This document shows, in pieces, positions 1 through 7,975 of a DNA stretch of 64,000 bases (position 1 is its first letter; each line of letters starts with the position of its first letter). The notes beneath the pieces are model-generated. The model saw nothing but the letters and a program-made list of their open reading frames with translations. It had not been told where the DNA came from and did not search any database. The translations under genes were made by a program, and so were the position numbers. The stretch comes from Acidimicrobiales bacterium (GTDB lineage Bacteria > Actinomycetota > Acidimicrobiia > Acidimicrobiales > Aldehydirespiratoraceae). The stretch covers positions 1-64,000 of the forward strand of contig JAWPML010000001.1 of NCBI GenBank assembly GCA_033344915.1, read 5' to 3'.

Positions 1-585
1 GTCGTGAAGTACCCGGGCGGCCTGAACGACTGCGTCTCCGGTTTCCACTGGGTCGTCGAGAACGCTGCGGATCTCGGTATCGACACGTCCCGGCTGATCG
101 TCGCCGGGGAGAGCGGCGGCGGCAATCTGTCGATCGCGACGACGATGCGGCTGAAGGCATCGGGCGATCTCGACAAGGTCCACGGCCTCTACGCGCTCTG
201 CCCCTACATCTCCGGTGAATGGCCGCGCGACGAGTTCCCGTCCTCCATCGACAACGACGGCTACCTGCTGTCACTGCACAGCAACCAGGGGCGCATGGGC
301 TACGGCATCGAGGCCTTCGAGGCGAAGGACCCGATGGCGTGGCCGTCGTTCGCCAGCGTCGCCGACGTGGAAGGGTTCCCGAAGACGATGGTCAGCGTGA
401 ACGAGCTCGACCCGTTGCGCGACGAGGGCATCGAGTTCTACCGGCTGTTGATGGAGGCCGGGGTGCCGGCCCGCTGTCGCCAGGTCATGGGCACGACCCA
501 CGGCGCGGAGATCTTCCCGATGGTCTGCACCGAGATCTCGCGCGACACCGCACGCGACCTCGCCGCGTTCGCCACGGAGGCCTGA
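1..585 (+). CDS. Alpha/beta hydrolase, hormone-sensitive-lipase type (5' end missing)
   Basis: Probable carboxylesterase or lipase of the alpha/beta hydrolase fold-3 (HSL) family, cytoplasmic. The reading frame is open from the first base of the window, so the N-terminal part, including the oxyanion-hole HGGG region, lies upstream; 194 residues are visible. The nucleophile elbow is G-E-S-G-G-G at visible residues 36-41, the acid is probably the Asp of the N-E-L-D-P-L-R segment, and the base is the His in G-T-T-H-G-A. So the complete catalytic triad is in the visible part. The substrate cannot be read from sequence. It converges on the DUF429 gene with a 19-base gap. Confidence 0.85.
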   Translation, partial: VVKYPGGLNDCVSGFHWVVENAADLGIDTSRLIVAGESGGGNLSIATTMRLKASGDLDKVHGLYALCPYISGEWPRDEFPSSIDNDGYLLSLHSNQGRMGYGIEAFEAKDPMAWPSFASVADVEGFPKTMVSVNELDPLRDEGIEFYRLLMEAGVPARCRQVMGTTHGAEIFPMVCTEISRDTARDLAAFATEA

Positions 586-604
586 CCGGCCCGTCCCCGG
601 GCGG

Positions 605-1333
605 TCAGAAGGCGACGGTCGCGAGCTCGTCGAGGCCGATCGTGGGCACGTGGATCCAGCCTTCGATCGCGGCCGCCCGCCGGTGCTCGGCCGGGGGACG
701 GGTCGTGTGGCGGGCCCGGCCGAGCCCTGCGATCACGGCCGTCAGCACGGCGTCGAGGTCGTCGTCGCTGTCGACCATTGCGTCACGATGGCCGCCGAGG
801 TCGATCGCGCCGTCGAGGGCGTCGACGATCTCCGCTCGCTTCGCGCGGCCGTCGGCGCCCTTGTAGCCGGTGGCCGGAAGGCCCCAGACGGCGAGGGTGC
901 CGCCGGGGTACGCCTCGTAGACGTTGCGGCGTCCGGAGCGGTCGCCGGACGGCCCGAGGAGGCGCTCGAGGATGCCGATGCCCCGCAGGGCGACGATCGC
1001 GAGCCGGTCCGTGGACACGCTGAGCGGGTCGCGGGGCACGTGGTGCTCGCGCAGCCACCGGTCGGTCGTGCGCAGTCGCAGCTCGCGGGGCGTCGCCGTC
1101 GTGGCGGCGGCCGACTCGCCGCGGTGCCAGTGGGTCACCTTGTCGACGAAGTCCGACGGCCAGCCGAACGGACAGTCGATCCCGACGCCCATCGCGTCGA
1201 GCGCGGCGGTGACGATCGCGTCGTCGGTCGCGGGTCGCACGATGTCGACGACCGTCGGGGTGTGCCGCCATTCCAGGAGGCACATGCTCGACTTCTCGGG
1301 TTGAGAGGCGAGGTCCACTCCGACGAACCGCAT
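605..1333 (-). CDS. DUF429 domain protein (predicted RNase H-fold nuclease)
   Basis: A 242-residue protein of the DUF429 family, which has an RNase H-like fold and is predicted, not shown, to be a nuclease. The N-terminus carries the expected acidic start of the fold (F-V-G-V-D-L-A), followed by the G-I-D-C-P-F-G segment near residue 50 and the Y-E-A-Y-P-G-G segment around residue 145, all typical of the family. The start was placed at the ATG preceding the first beta strand. A TACGGT hexamer lies five bases upstream of it. The open frame continues upstream, but that extension has no family similarity. It is divergent from the Ddn-like gene, with 45 bases between their starts. Confidence 0.8.
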   Translation of the reverse strand: MRFVGVDLASQPEKSSMCLLEWRHTPTVVDIVRPATDDAIVTAALDAMGVGIDCPFGWPSDFVDKVTHWHRGESAAATTATPRELRLRTTDRWLREHHVPRDPLSVSTDRLAIVALRGIGILERLLGPSGDRSGRRNVYEAYPGGTLAVWGLPATGYKGADGRAKRAEIVDALDGAIDLGGHRDAMVDSDDDLDAVLTAVIAGLGRARHTTRPPAEHRRAAAIEGWIHVPTIGLDELATVAF

Positions 1334-1366
1334 GCCCGACCGTAGGTCATTCGCTGCGCCCCGCAC

Positions 1367-1372
1367 TACGGT
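1367..1372 (+). promoter_or_regulatory. -10-like TACGGT, leaderless start of Ddn-like gene
   Basis: TACGGT ends six bases before the ATG at 1379. A second TACGGT on the other strand (1339-1344) ends five bases before the DUF429 start, so the two divergent genes appear to use back-to-back promoters in 45 bases. Confidence 0.5.
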
Positions 1373-1378
1373 TGCCCC

Positions 1379-1807
1379 ATGCCGAGCGACGTCGTCCTGA
1401 AAACCATGAACACCATCCACCGCGGTCTGCTGAAGGTGAGCGGTGGCCGGATCGGGTGGACGGCCGGGAAGATGCCCGTCCTCGAACTCACGACGACGGG
1501 TCGCAAGTCCGGCGCGAAGCGCTCCGTCATGCTCACGTCGCCGCACCAGGACGGCGACTCCCTCCTGATCGTGGCGTCCCGCGGGGGCGACGACCAGCAT
1601 CCGGCCTGGTTCCTCAACCTCCGCGACGATCCGGCCGTCGAGGTGGCCCGCAACGGGGAGGCGGCGAAGCCCCACACCGCCCGGATCCTCTCCTCGGAGG
1701 AGCGGGCCGAGCTGTGGGAAACGGTCACGAGCGCCTACAAGAACTACGCGGGCTACCAGGAGAAGACGGATCGGGAGATCCCGCTCGTCTTCCTCGATCC
1801 CGTCTGA
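1379..1807 (+). CDS. Nitroreductase/deazaflavin-dependent oxidoreductase (Ddn family)
   Basis: A 142-residue member of the Ddn-like split-beta-barrel family, whose characterised members bind reduced coenzyme F420. The family core is clear: the L-T-T-T-G-R-K-S-G segment near residues 37-45, then A-S-R-G-G-D-D-Q-H-P-A-W-F-L-N-L around residues 62-78, which forms the cofactor pocket. The natural substrate is unknown; family members reduce quinones or nitro compounds. A second, distinct paralogue is at 42745. The 3' end is only three bases from the convergent MFS gene. Confidence 0.88.
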   Translation: MPSDVVLKTMNTIHRGLLKVSGGRIGWTAGKMPVLELTTTGRKSGAKRSVMLTSPHQDGDSLLIVASRGGDDQHPAWFLNLRDDPAVEVARNGEAAKPHTARILSSEERAELWETVTSAYKNYAGYQEKTDREIPLVFLDPV

Positions 1808-1810
1808 TCG

Positions 1811-3031
1811 TCAGGCCGCGGCGACCGGTTCGACCGGCGGGGCCGTGTACCGCTCGGTGCGGCCGCGGATGAACGGCCACGCGAGCACGACGCCGATGAG
1901 TGCCAGCACGACCATCGCGATCGAGGCGGTGGCGTACGCGGCGGCGCGACCGGGCCCCTCGTAGATCGCGCCGATCGTCCCGGCGGTGATCGCCGCGACC
2001 AGGGCCTGGGCGGCCCCCATGACCCCCTGCGCGCCGGCCTGGCGTTCCGGCGGTACGGACATGGAGATCGCGATGCCGGTCGACGCGAACGTCAACGCGT
2101 CCGTGAATGCGTGGAACATCGTGAAGGTGAAGATCCACCCACCCGACGGCAACTGTCCGTAGATGAACATGAACGTCGCCCCGAACGCGATGCCGGCCGC
2201 GCCGACCCGGAACGGCCCGACGCGCTGGGCGAGTCGACCACCGGTCGGTCCGAGGATCACGAGCGGCACCGCGAAGAGCGTGATGCCGAGGTTTGCAAGC
2301 CAGGTCTGGGTGTCGAGGTCCTCGTGCACGACGTCCCACAGGGCGTCGAAGGCGCCGATCATCAGGAACACGGCGGCGCCGAGGACGACGGCACCCGCGA
2401 CGACGCGCGACTTCAGGAGGTCGAGCGCGAGCCGTTTCGGCGCCTCGTCCCGGGTCTCCGTGATCTGCAGGGTGAACACCGGGATGACGAAGATGACGGT
2501 GACGGCGCTCACCACGAGGAAGGGTGCGGCGAGGCCGAAGGGCCCGGCGAGGACCGCGCTGATGGCCGGCCCCATGGCGAAGCCGAAGACGTCGGCGGAG
2601 AGCAGGCGTCCGAGGTTCGTGCCGAGGTTGTCCGGGTCGGCGACGATCACGATGCGGCGGATCGCGGGGAGCGAGGTGCCGATCCCGATGCCGGAGATCA
2701 CCCGTCCGATCATCAGCGGCTCGAGCGAGGTGCCGAACCCCATCAGGAGGAGGCCGGCGACATTGCCGAGCACGCCGGCCACGATCAGGACGCGGGCGTA
2801 CCCCCGGTCCGCGAGCGGCGCGATCAGGATCTGGGCGAAGAAGGCGCTGAGGAACCCGGCGCCGATGAGCATGCCGATGTTCGTCTCGCTGATGCCGTAC
2901 TCGTCGCGATAGTCGCCGACGAGGGTGAAGAGCACGCCGTAGCCGGACGCGAGCGCGGCCGACAGGGCGCTGAACACCCAGGCGGTGGGAAGGCGCCGTG
3001 CGGGCCGAGACATTCGTGCGGGCCGAGACAT
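1811..3031 (-). CDS. MFS transporter, 12-helix
   Basis: A 406-residue major facilitator protein in the inner membrane. About twelve hydrophobic segments can be counted. The A-D-R-G-Y-A-R loop between helices 2 and 3 fits the MFS motif G-x-x-x-D-R-x-G-R-R in a weak form. The substrate is unknown; the drug/sugar permease branch is likely. The N-terminus reads M-S-R-P-A-R twice because the start region is an exact 18-base duplication, so starts at 3031 and 3013 are both possible. I prefer 3031 because a TAGCCT hexamer (3038-3043) lies six bases upstream. The membrane-anchored coiled-coil gene at 3084 is just upstream on the same strand. Confidence 0.85.
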   Translation of the reverse strand: MSRPARMSRPARRLPTAWVFSALSAALASGYGVLFTLVGDYRDEYGISETNIGMLIGAGFLSAFFAQILIAPLADRGYARVLIVAGVLGNVAGLLLMGFGTSLEPLMIGRVISGIGIGTSLPAIRRIVIVADPDNLGTNLGRLLSADVFGFAMGPAISAVLAGPFGLAAPFLVVSAVTVIFVIPVFTLQITETRDEAPKRLALDLLKSRVVAGAVVLGAAVFLMIGAFDALWDVVHEDLDTQTWLANLGITLFAVPLVILGPTGGRLAQRVGPFRVGAAGIAFGATFMFIYGQLPSGGWIFTFTMFHAFTDALTFASTGIAISMSVPPERQAGAQGVMGAAQALVAAITAGTIGAIYEGPGRAAAYATASIAMVVLALIGVVLAWPFIRGRTERYTAPPVEPVAAA

Positions 3032-3033
3032 CC
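2998..3033. repeat. 18-bp tandem duplication across the MFS start codon
   Basis: Two adjacent 18-base copies, 2998-3015 and 3016-3033, differ at one base. Each carries an in-frame ATG on the minus strand, so the duplication added six residues and a spare start codon to the MFS transporter. Confidence 0.9.
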
Positions 3034-3083
3034 GTGCAGGCTACGACCTCCCGGGCGGCGCGGCCCGTTCTTTCCCGCGCCGA

Positions 3084-3575
3084 TCAGCCGGGCGGGCCGA
3101 GCTCGTTGAGTTCGTCGTCGGCGGCCTCCAGCAGATCGAGACGCTCGTGCAGTTCGCCGAGGCTGATCAGCTCCGTGCGGCCGCGTTCCTCGACCCGACG
3201 GACGAGGTCCTCGATGTCTCGGACCCGTTCCTCGACCACCTTCCGGTCGGCCCGCCGAGCCTGGGTCGGACGGCGGGAAACGACGACCAGATAGCCGTCG
3301 AGCTCGACGAGTTCGACCCGGAGGCGGGCGATGATGTCGCTCACGTCGTCGGTCGGGGGAACGAGCGCGAGCCGGCGGCCGCTCGAACGGAGGCGGCGGT
3401 GCAGCCGCGCCTCGCGGCGGTTCGACGTGAGCCATCCGAGCGGCGCCGGTGACCGGACGCCGGCCACCACCTGGTTGCGGCGCCGGAGCGAGATCGTCGT
3501 CGCCGTGACGGCACCCGCGCCCACGAGCACGCCGCCGCCGATGACGACGGCGAGGATGTCGAACAGGGAGCCCAC
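3084..3575 (-). CDS. Membrane-anchored coiled-coil protein, unknown function
   Basis: No family recognised. The 163-residue product begins with one strongly hydrophobic helix (about residues 5-27), then a basic stretch rich in Arg, and from about residue 75 to the end a charged, Leu/Glu/Arg-rich region with heptad character that should form a coiled coil. This suggests a single-pass inner-membrane protein with a cytoplasmic coiled coil, possibly a scaffold. The start is GTG; TACCGT at 3582-3587 lies six bases upstream of it, supporting a leaderless start. It is followed 52 bases later by the MFS transporter on the same strand. Confidence 0.65.
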   Translation of the reverse strand: MGSLFDILAVVIGGGVLVGAGAVTATTISLRRRNQVVAGVRSPAPLGWLTSNRREARLHRRLRSSGRRLALVPPTDDVSDIIARLRVELVELDGYLVVVSRRPTQARRADRKVVEERVRDIEDLVRRVEERGRTELISLGELHERLDLLEAADDELNELGPPG

Positions 3576-3640
3576 GCGTGGACGGTAGCAACCGCGTCCG
3601 GCGGCGAACAGGGCGCAGCCGGTGGGCTAGAACGTCTCCC

Positions 3641-5233
3641 ATGACCGCCCCCTCGCTCACGCCGTCGTCGCGCGCCGATCGGCTCGACGAGCTCGAGGCG
3701 GACCGCTTCGACGTCGTGATCGTCGGCGGCGGCATCACCGGCGCCGGCATCGCCCGGGATGCTGCAGGACGCGGCCTGCGCGTCGCCGTGCTCGAGGCGA
3801 ACGACTACGCAGCCGGCACCAGCAGCCGGAGCTCCAAGCTCATCCATGGTGGGCTGCGCTACCTCGCGAGTGGCGAGGTCGACCTCGTACGCAAGACGGC
3901 ACGGGAACGCACGGCCGTGCACGCGATGGCCCCCCACCTCGCCGAGCCCTGCTGGATGGTGGTCCCAGCGAGGAACTGGGCGAGCGTCACCACGTTCCGG
4001 GCCGGGATCGGCACCTACGAGAAGTTGGGAGGCGTGGCGGACGCCGACCGCCACGAGGTCTGGAAGGGCGACGAGATCACGGCCCACGAGCCGCATCTGC
4101 GCACCGATCCCTACGGATACGCCGTCGCCTACCGGGAGTACCTCACCGATGACGCGCGCCTCGTCCTCGCCGTGCTGCGCGCCGCGGTCACCGACGGTGC
4201 GGTCGTCGCGAACCGGGCCCCGGTCGTCGACGTCGCCCGCGCCGGTGAACGCATCGACGGGGTGGTCGTCCGCTGCGCCGCCACCGATCGGGAGGTCGTC
4301 GTGCGGGGCGACGTGGTCATCAACGCCGCCGGGCCGTGGGTCGAGTCGATCGCGCGGATGGAGCAGGATCCGCCGGCGACGCCGCTGCATCTCTCGAAAG
4401 GCGTGCACGTGGTCGTGGCGCGCGAGCGGTTCCCGGCGAATCATCTGGTGATCGCCAACACGCCGGACAAGCGCTCGATCTTCGTCATCCCCCGGGGTGA
4501 CATCGTGTACATCGGCACGACCGACACGAGCTACCACGGCGACCGCCCGTTGTGGCCCGAGATCGAGCTCGACGACGTCTCGTACCTCCTCGACCCGATG
4601 GCCCGCTACTTCGACATCGACCCGCTCGGGCCCGCCGACGTCGTTGCCGCCTGGTCCGGCGTGCGGCCGCTCATCGCCCAGGAGGGCAAGGAGGCGAAGG
4701 AGATGAGCCGCAAGGACGAGGTCACGGTCGGGGCGGGCGGCATGATCTCCATCGCGGGCGGCAAGCTGACCGGCTTCCGCAAGCTCGCCGAAGAAGTGAT
4801 GGACGTGGTGGCGAAGCAGCTCGGTCGGCGGCTCCCGGAGGGGCCGGGGACGGCCGCTGTGCCCGGCGGCGAACCGGCCCCGGATGGCGACGACCGGCAG
4901 GCCACCCGCCTGCGCCGGTTGTACGGCTCCGAGGTTGACGAGGTGCTGGCCCTCGGGTCCGCACCCCTCGTTGACGGCGAGCCGGTGGTCGCCGGCGAGG
5001 TCGACTGGGCGATCGACGTGGAGGCCGCCACGACGCTGGTGGACGTGGTCTACCGCCGAACCCGGGTTGCCTGGTACGTGCCGGCCCGGCGTGACGAGAT
5101 CGCGATCGCCATCGCCGACCGCATGGCCGATCGGCTCGGCTGGTCGAGCGACGATCGGGCCGGTCAGATCGACGAGGTACGAGCGAGGTTCGCCGACGAA
5201 CTCGCGTTTCGGACAACCGCCGGGGAGGCGTGA
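3641..5233 (+). CDS. glpD: Glycerol-3-phosphate dehydrogenase, FAD-dependent
   Basis: Oxidises sn-glycerol 3-phosphate to dihydroxyacetone phosphate at the membrane, passing electrons to quinone. The 530-residue length is normal for GlpD. The FAD-binding glycine motif G-G-G-I-T-G-A-G is at residues 29-36, and the family block G-T-S-S-R-S-S-K-L-I-H-G-G-L-R-Y-L follows at about 62-78. The C-terminal DAO_C-like domain occupies roughly the last 130 residues. The ATG was chosen because a TAGAAC hexamer ends seven bases before it and no protein similarity lies upstream. It is the first gene of a three-gene operon; its stop shares one base with the next start (TGATG). Confidence 0.95.
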   Translation: MTAPSLTPSSRADRLDELEADRFDVVIVGGGITGAGIARDAAGRGLRVAVLEANDYAAGTSSRSSKLIHGGLRYLASGEVDLVRKTARERTAVHAMAPHLAEPCWMVVPARNWASVTTFRAGIGTYEKLGGVADADRHEVWKGDEITAHEPHLRTDPYGYAVAYREYLTDDARLVLAVLRAAVTDGAVVANRAPVVDVARAGERIDGVVVRCAATDREVVVRGDVVINAAGPWVESIARMEQDPPATPLHLSKGVHVVVARERFPANHLVIANTPDKRSIFVIPRGDIVYIGTTDTSYHGDRPLWPEIELDDVSYLLDPMARYFDIDPLGPADVVAAWSGVRPLIAQEGKEAKEMSRKDEVTVGAGGMISIAGGKLTGFRKLAEEVMDVVAKQLGRRLPEGPGTAAVPGGEPAPDGDDRQATRLRRLYGSEVDEVLALGSAPLVDGEPVVAGEVDWAIDVEAATTLVDVVYRRTRVAWYVPARRDEIAIAIADRMADRLGWSSDDRAGQIDEVRARFADELAFRTTAGEA

Positions 5234-6624
5234 TGGGACTGACGGACGATCTGGCGAGCGTGCTGGGAGAGGGACTCCTGCTCGGCGATACGGAGCGAGC
5301 CGAACGGGCGCGCGACACGTGGATGCGATCGCAGATACCGATCTCCGCGGGCGAGCCCGTGGTGGCACCGGTGGCGGTGTGTGCCCCCGGAACCACCGAG
5401 GAACTCGCGGAGGCCGTCCGGATCTGTGTCTCCCACGGCGCGCCGATGATCCCGCGGGGCGGCGGCTCCGGTGTCGTCGGTGGCGTCCTGGCCGCGCCGG
5501 ACTCGGTCGTGCTCTCCACGGAACGGATGACCGGGCTCCGCTCGTTCTCGTCGTCGGACCTCCTCGCCTCGTTCCGGGCCGGCACCAACGGCCTCGAGGC
5601 CGAGCAGCGCATGGCGGCGGAGGGACTGACGATCGGGCACTGGCCCCAGTCGATCGAGCTCTCGACCGTCGGTGGCTGGGTCGCCACCCGGGCGTCGGGC
5701 CAGTACTCGACGGCATACGGCAACATCGAGGACGTGGTCTACGGCCTCGAGGCGGTGCTGGCCGATGGCACGATCTATCGCAGTCGCGACACGCCGCGAG
5801 CGGCCGCCGGGCCGGATCTCCGGCACCTCCTCATGGGCGCCGAGGGCACCCTCGGCATCGTGACCGACGTGACCTTCTCGGTGCGCGAGCAACCGGAGCC
5901 CGGCGTCCGCCAGGCGTTCCACTTCGCCGAGTTCGCCGACGGCATCGAGGCGATCCGCCGGGTCATGCGGGCGGGTTGGCGGCCGCCGGTGGTGCGGCTC
6001 TACGACGGGCGCGAGTCCTGGCGGCACTTCCGCGACCAGATGCCCAAGGGCAACGCGATGCTGATCTTCCTGCACGAGGGCCCGCCCGGCGTCGCGCCCC
6101 TCGAAGCCGCCGCCGTGGCGGACATCTGCGGGGCAGGCGGTGGCGCCGCCGCACCCACGGAGGCCGTGGACGGCTGGTTCGCCCACCGCAACACGGTGCC
6201 GAGTTGGGACGAGCTGCTCCGGTCCGGCGTGGTCGCCGACACGATCGAGGTCGCGGCGGACTGGTCGCGGCTCCCGGCGCTCTACGACGCCGTGGTCGCG
6301 GCGTTGAACGGCGTGGCCGGCGTCGTGGCCGCATCCGCGCATTCCTCGCACGCCTACCGCAGCGGTGCCAACCTCTACTTCACGCTGGCGGCGACGCCCG
6401 GCGACCCCGCGGACTACGCGGCGACCTATGACGCGTGCTGGAACGCGGCGCTACGGGCCGCCGACGACCTCGGCGCGGGGTTGGCCCATCACCACGGCGT
6501 CGGGCGGGTCCGGCGCGAGTGGATGGCATCGGAGGTCGGGGCCGGCGGCGTCGCCATGCTGCGGGGCGTGAAGGCGGCGCTCGATCCCGCTGGTCTGATG
6601 AATCCCGGGGTGCTGATCCCGTGA
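5233..6624 (+). CDS. FAD-binding oxidoreductase, alkylglycerone-phosphate-synthase-like
   Basis: A 463-residue VAO/PCMH-type flavoprotein. The FAD_binding_4 domain covers about residues 45-190, with P-R-G-G-G-S-G-V-V-G-G binding pyrophosphate. Several segments match eukaryotic AGPS rather than generic FAD oxidases: T-V-G-G-W-V-A-T-R-A-S-G, then Y-G-N-I-E-D, and the H-H-H-G-V-G-R active-site histidines near the C-terminus. AGPS makes the ether bond of ether lipids by exchanging the acyl group of acyl-DHAP for a fatty alcohol. Whether this protein does so, or oxidises a glycerol derivative, cannot be decided here. Placement between glpD and a glycerol kinase ties it to triose/glycerol phosphates. 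The next gene overlaps by GTGA. Confidence 0.85.
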   Translation: MGLTDDLASVLGEGLLLGDTERAERARDTWMRSQIPISAGEPVVAPVAVCAPGTTEELAEAVRICVSHGAPMIPRGGGSGVVGGVLAAPDSVVLSTERMTGLRSFSSSDLLASFRAGTNGLEAEQRMAAEGLTIGHWPQSIELSTVGGWVATRASGQYSTAYGNIEDVVYGLEAVLADGTIYRSRDTPRAAAGPDLRHLLMGAEGTLGIVTDVTFSVREQPEPGVRQAFHFAEFADGIEAIRRVMRAGWRPPVVRLYDGRESWRHFRDQMPKGNAMLIFLHEGPPGVAPLEAAAVADICGAGGGAAAPTEAVDGWFAHRNTVPSWDELLRSGVVADTIEVAADWSRLPALYDAVVAALNGVAGVVAASAHSSHAYRSGANLYFTLAATPGDPADYAATYDACWNAALRAADDLGAGLAHHHGVGRVRREWMASEVGAGGVAMLRGVKAALDPAGLMNPGVLIP

Positions 6625-7913
6625 GCCTCGTGGCGGGGCTCGACGTCGGCACCACGACGATCCGGGTCGCCCTGTTCGACGGTGAGCAGCGGGTCGCGAT
6701 CGCCCGGGAGCAGTTGCCGCTCGACGTCCCGTTCGCGGGTGCGGTCGAGCAGAACGCCGCGGGATTCGTGGAGGCCGCGGAACGGCTCTGGGCCGTGGCC
6801 CTCGCCGAGGCCGGTGCCGTCGCAGCCGATGTCTCCCGTCTCGGCATCGCCAACCAGCGAGCGACCATCGTCTGCTGGTCGAGCGCGACCGGCGAACCGC
6901 TGCGCCCGGCCGTGGGCTGGCAGGACACCCGCACGAAGGTGGAGGTCGCCCGCTTCGTCGACCAGGGCATCCCGGTCAACACGAACGCATCGTGCACCAA
7001 GATGACCTGGCTGCTGGAGCACGATCTGGCGGTCGCCGCGGCGGCCGCCGACGGCACGCTGCGCATGGGAACGGTGGACGCCTGGATGACGTGGGCGCTC
7101 TCCGGCGGTGAGGCATGTGTGACGGAGCCGGGCAACGCGGCGGCGACCGGTCTGTACGACGCCCGCTCGGGTGACTGGTCCGACGGCGCGCTCGATCTCT
7201 TCGCCGTGCCCCGTGACCCGCTGCCGAGCGTCGTTGCGTCCGACGCCGTCGTCGGTTCCGCGAGCCGGCTGGGCGGCGAGGTGCTCCTGGCCGGGCGGCT
7301 CGGCGACCAGATGGCGGCGTGCGCGGCACACGGCATCCGTGCGGGCGAGGCGAAGTTGACCCTCGGCACGTCGGCGATGCTCGATGTGCACGCCGGCCCC
7401 GAGCCGGGCGCGGCGCCGGAGGGCTGTTACATGCTTCCGCTGTGGCGGCGGGGCGAGGGCGATACCGCGGTCGACGAGTTCCTGTTCGAAGGGTCGATCA
7501 ACACGGCCGGTTCGGTCATCGAGTGGCTGGTCCGTGTCGGTCTGCTGGACCGGGTCGAGGATCTCGATGCGGTCGCGACGGCGGGGCGGGTCGGGAGCGT
7601 CGCGTTCGTCCCCGCGCTCGCCGGTCGCGGATCGCCCCGCCACGAGCCCGACGCTCGGGCGACGTGGACCGGGCTCGCCCTCGACACGACCCGCGAGGAC
7701 ATGGTGCGTGCCGCCGTCGAGGGCATCGCCGAGCGCGTCGCGGAACTTGCGGCGCACATGGGCGTCGCGGCCCTGGCGGTCGACGGTGGACTCAGTCGTT
7801 CCGACGTGCTCCTCGCCGCGATCGAGGCCCGTGGCCTCGCGGTGACCCGGGGCGAGCCCGAGGCGACCGTGCGGGGCGCGGCGCTCATCGCGACACCCCG
7901 CTCGTCGGGCTGA
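6621..7913 (+). CDS. FGGY-family kinase, glycerol-kinase-like
   Basis: A 430-residue sugar/polyol kinase of the FGGY family. The N-terminal ATPase strand L-D-V-G-T-T-T-I-R-V-A-L is at residues 6-17, followed by the G-I-A-N-Q-R-A-T block that GlpK shares, with W-Q-D-T-R where GlpK usually has W-x-D-x-R. The C-terminal domain contains V-D-G-G-L-S-R-S-D, the phosphate/adenosine loop. It is about 70 residues shorter than E. coli GlpK, so glycerol is the likely substrate mainly because of the operon with glpD; another triol or ketose is possible. The GTG start overlaps the preceding stop by four bases. Confidence 0.8.
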   Translation: MSLVAGLDVGTTTIRVALFDGEQRVAIAREQLPLDVPFAGAVEQNAAGFVEAAERLWAVALAEAGAVAADVSRLGIANQRATIVCWSSATGEPLRPAVGWQDTRTKVEVARFVDQGIPVNTNASCTKMTWLLEHDLAVAAAAADGTLRMGTVDAWMTWALSGGEACVTEPGNAAATGLYDARSGDWSDGALDLFAVPRDPLPSVVASDAVVGSASRLGGEVLLAGRLGDQMAACAAHGIRAGEAKLTLGTSAMLDVHAGPEPGAAPEGCYMLPLWRRGEGDTAVDEFLFEGSINTAGSVIEWLVRVGLLDRVEDLDAVATAGRVGSVAFVPALAGRGSPRHEPDARATWTGLALDTTREDMVRAAVEGIAERVAELAAHMGVAALAVDGGLSRSDVLLAAIEARGLAVTRGEPEATVRGAALIATPRSSG

Positions 7914-7953
7914 GGCTCGCCGGGCTGCACAGCCTCCGTTTTCCCGCGCAGGT

Positions 7954-7969
7954 TACCCATGGGTAGGGT
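7954..7969 (+). promoter_or_regulatory. Palindrome overlapping -10 of CocE-type lipoprotein gene
   Basis: TACCCATGGGTA (7954-7965) is a perfect 12-base palindrome. It overlaps the -10-like hexamer TAGGGT (7964-7969), which ends six bases before the ATG at 7976. This is a plausible repressor site; the regulator is unknown. Confidence 0.45.
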
Positions 7970-7975
7970 TCTCGG

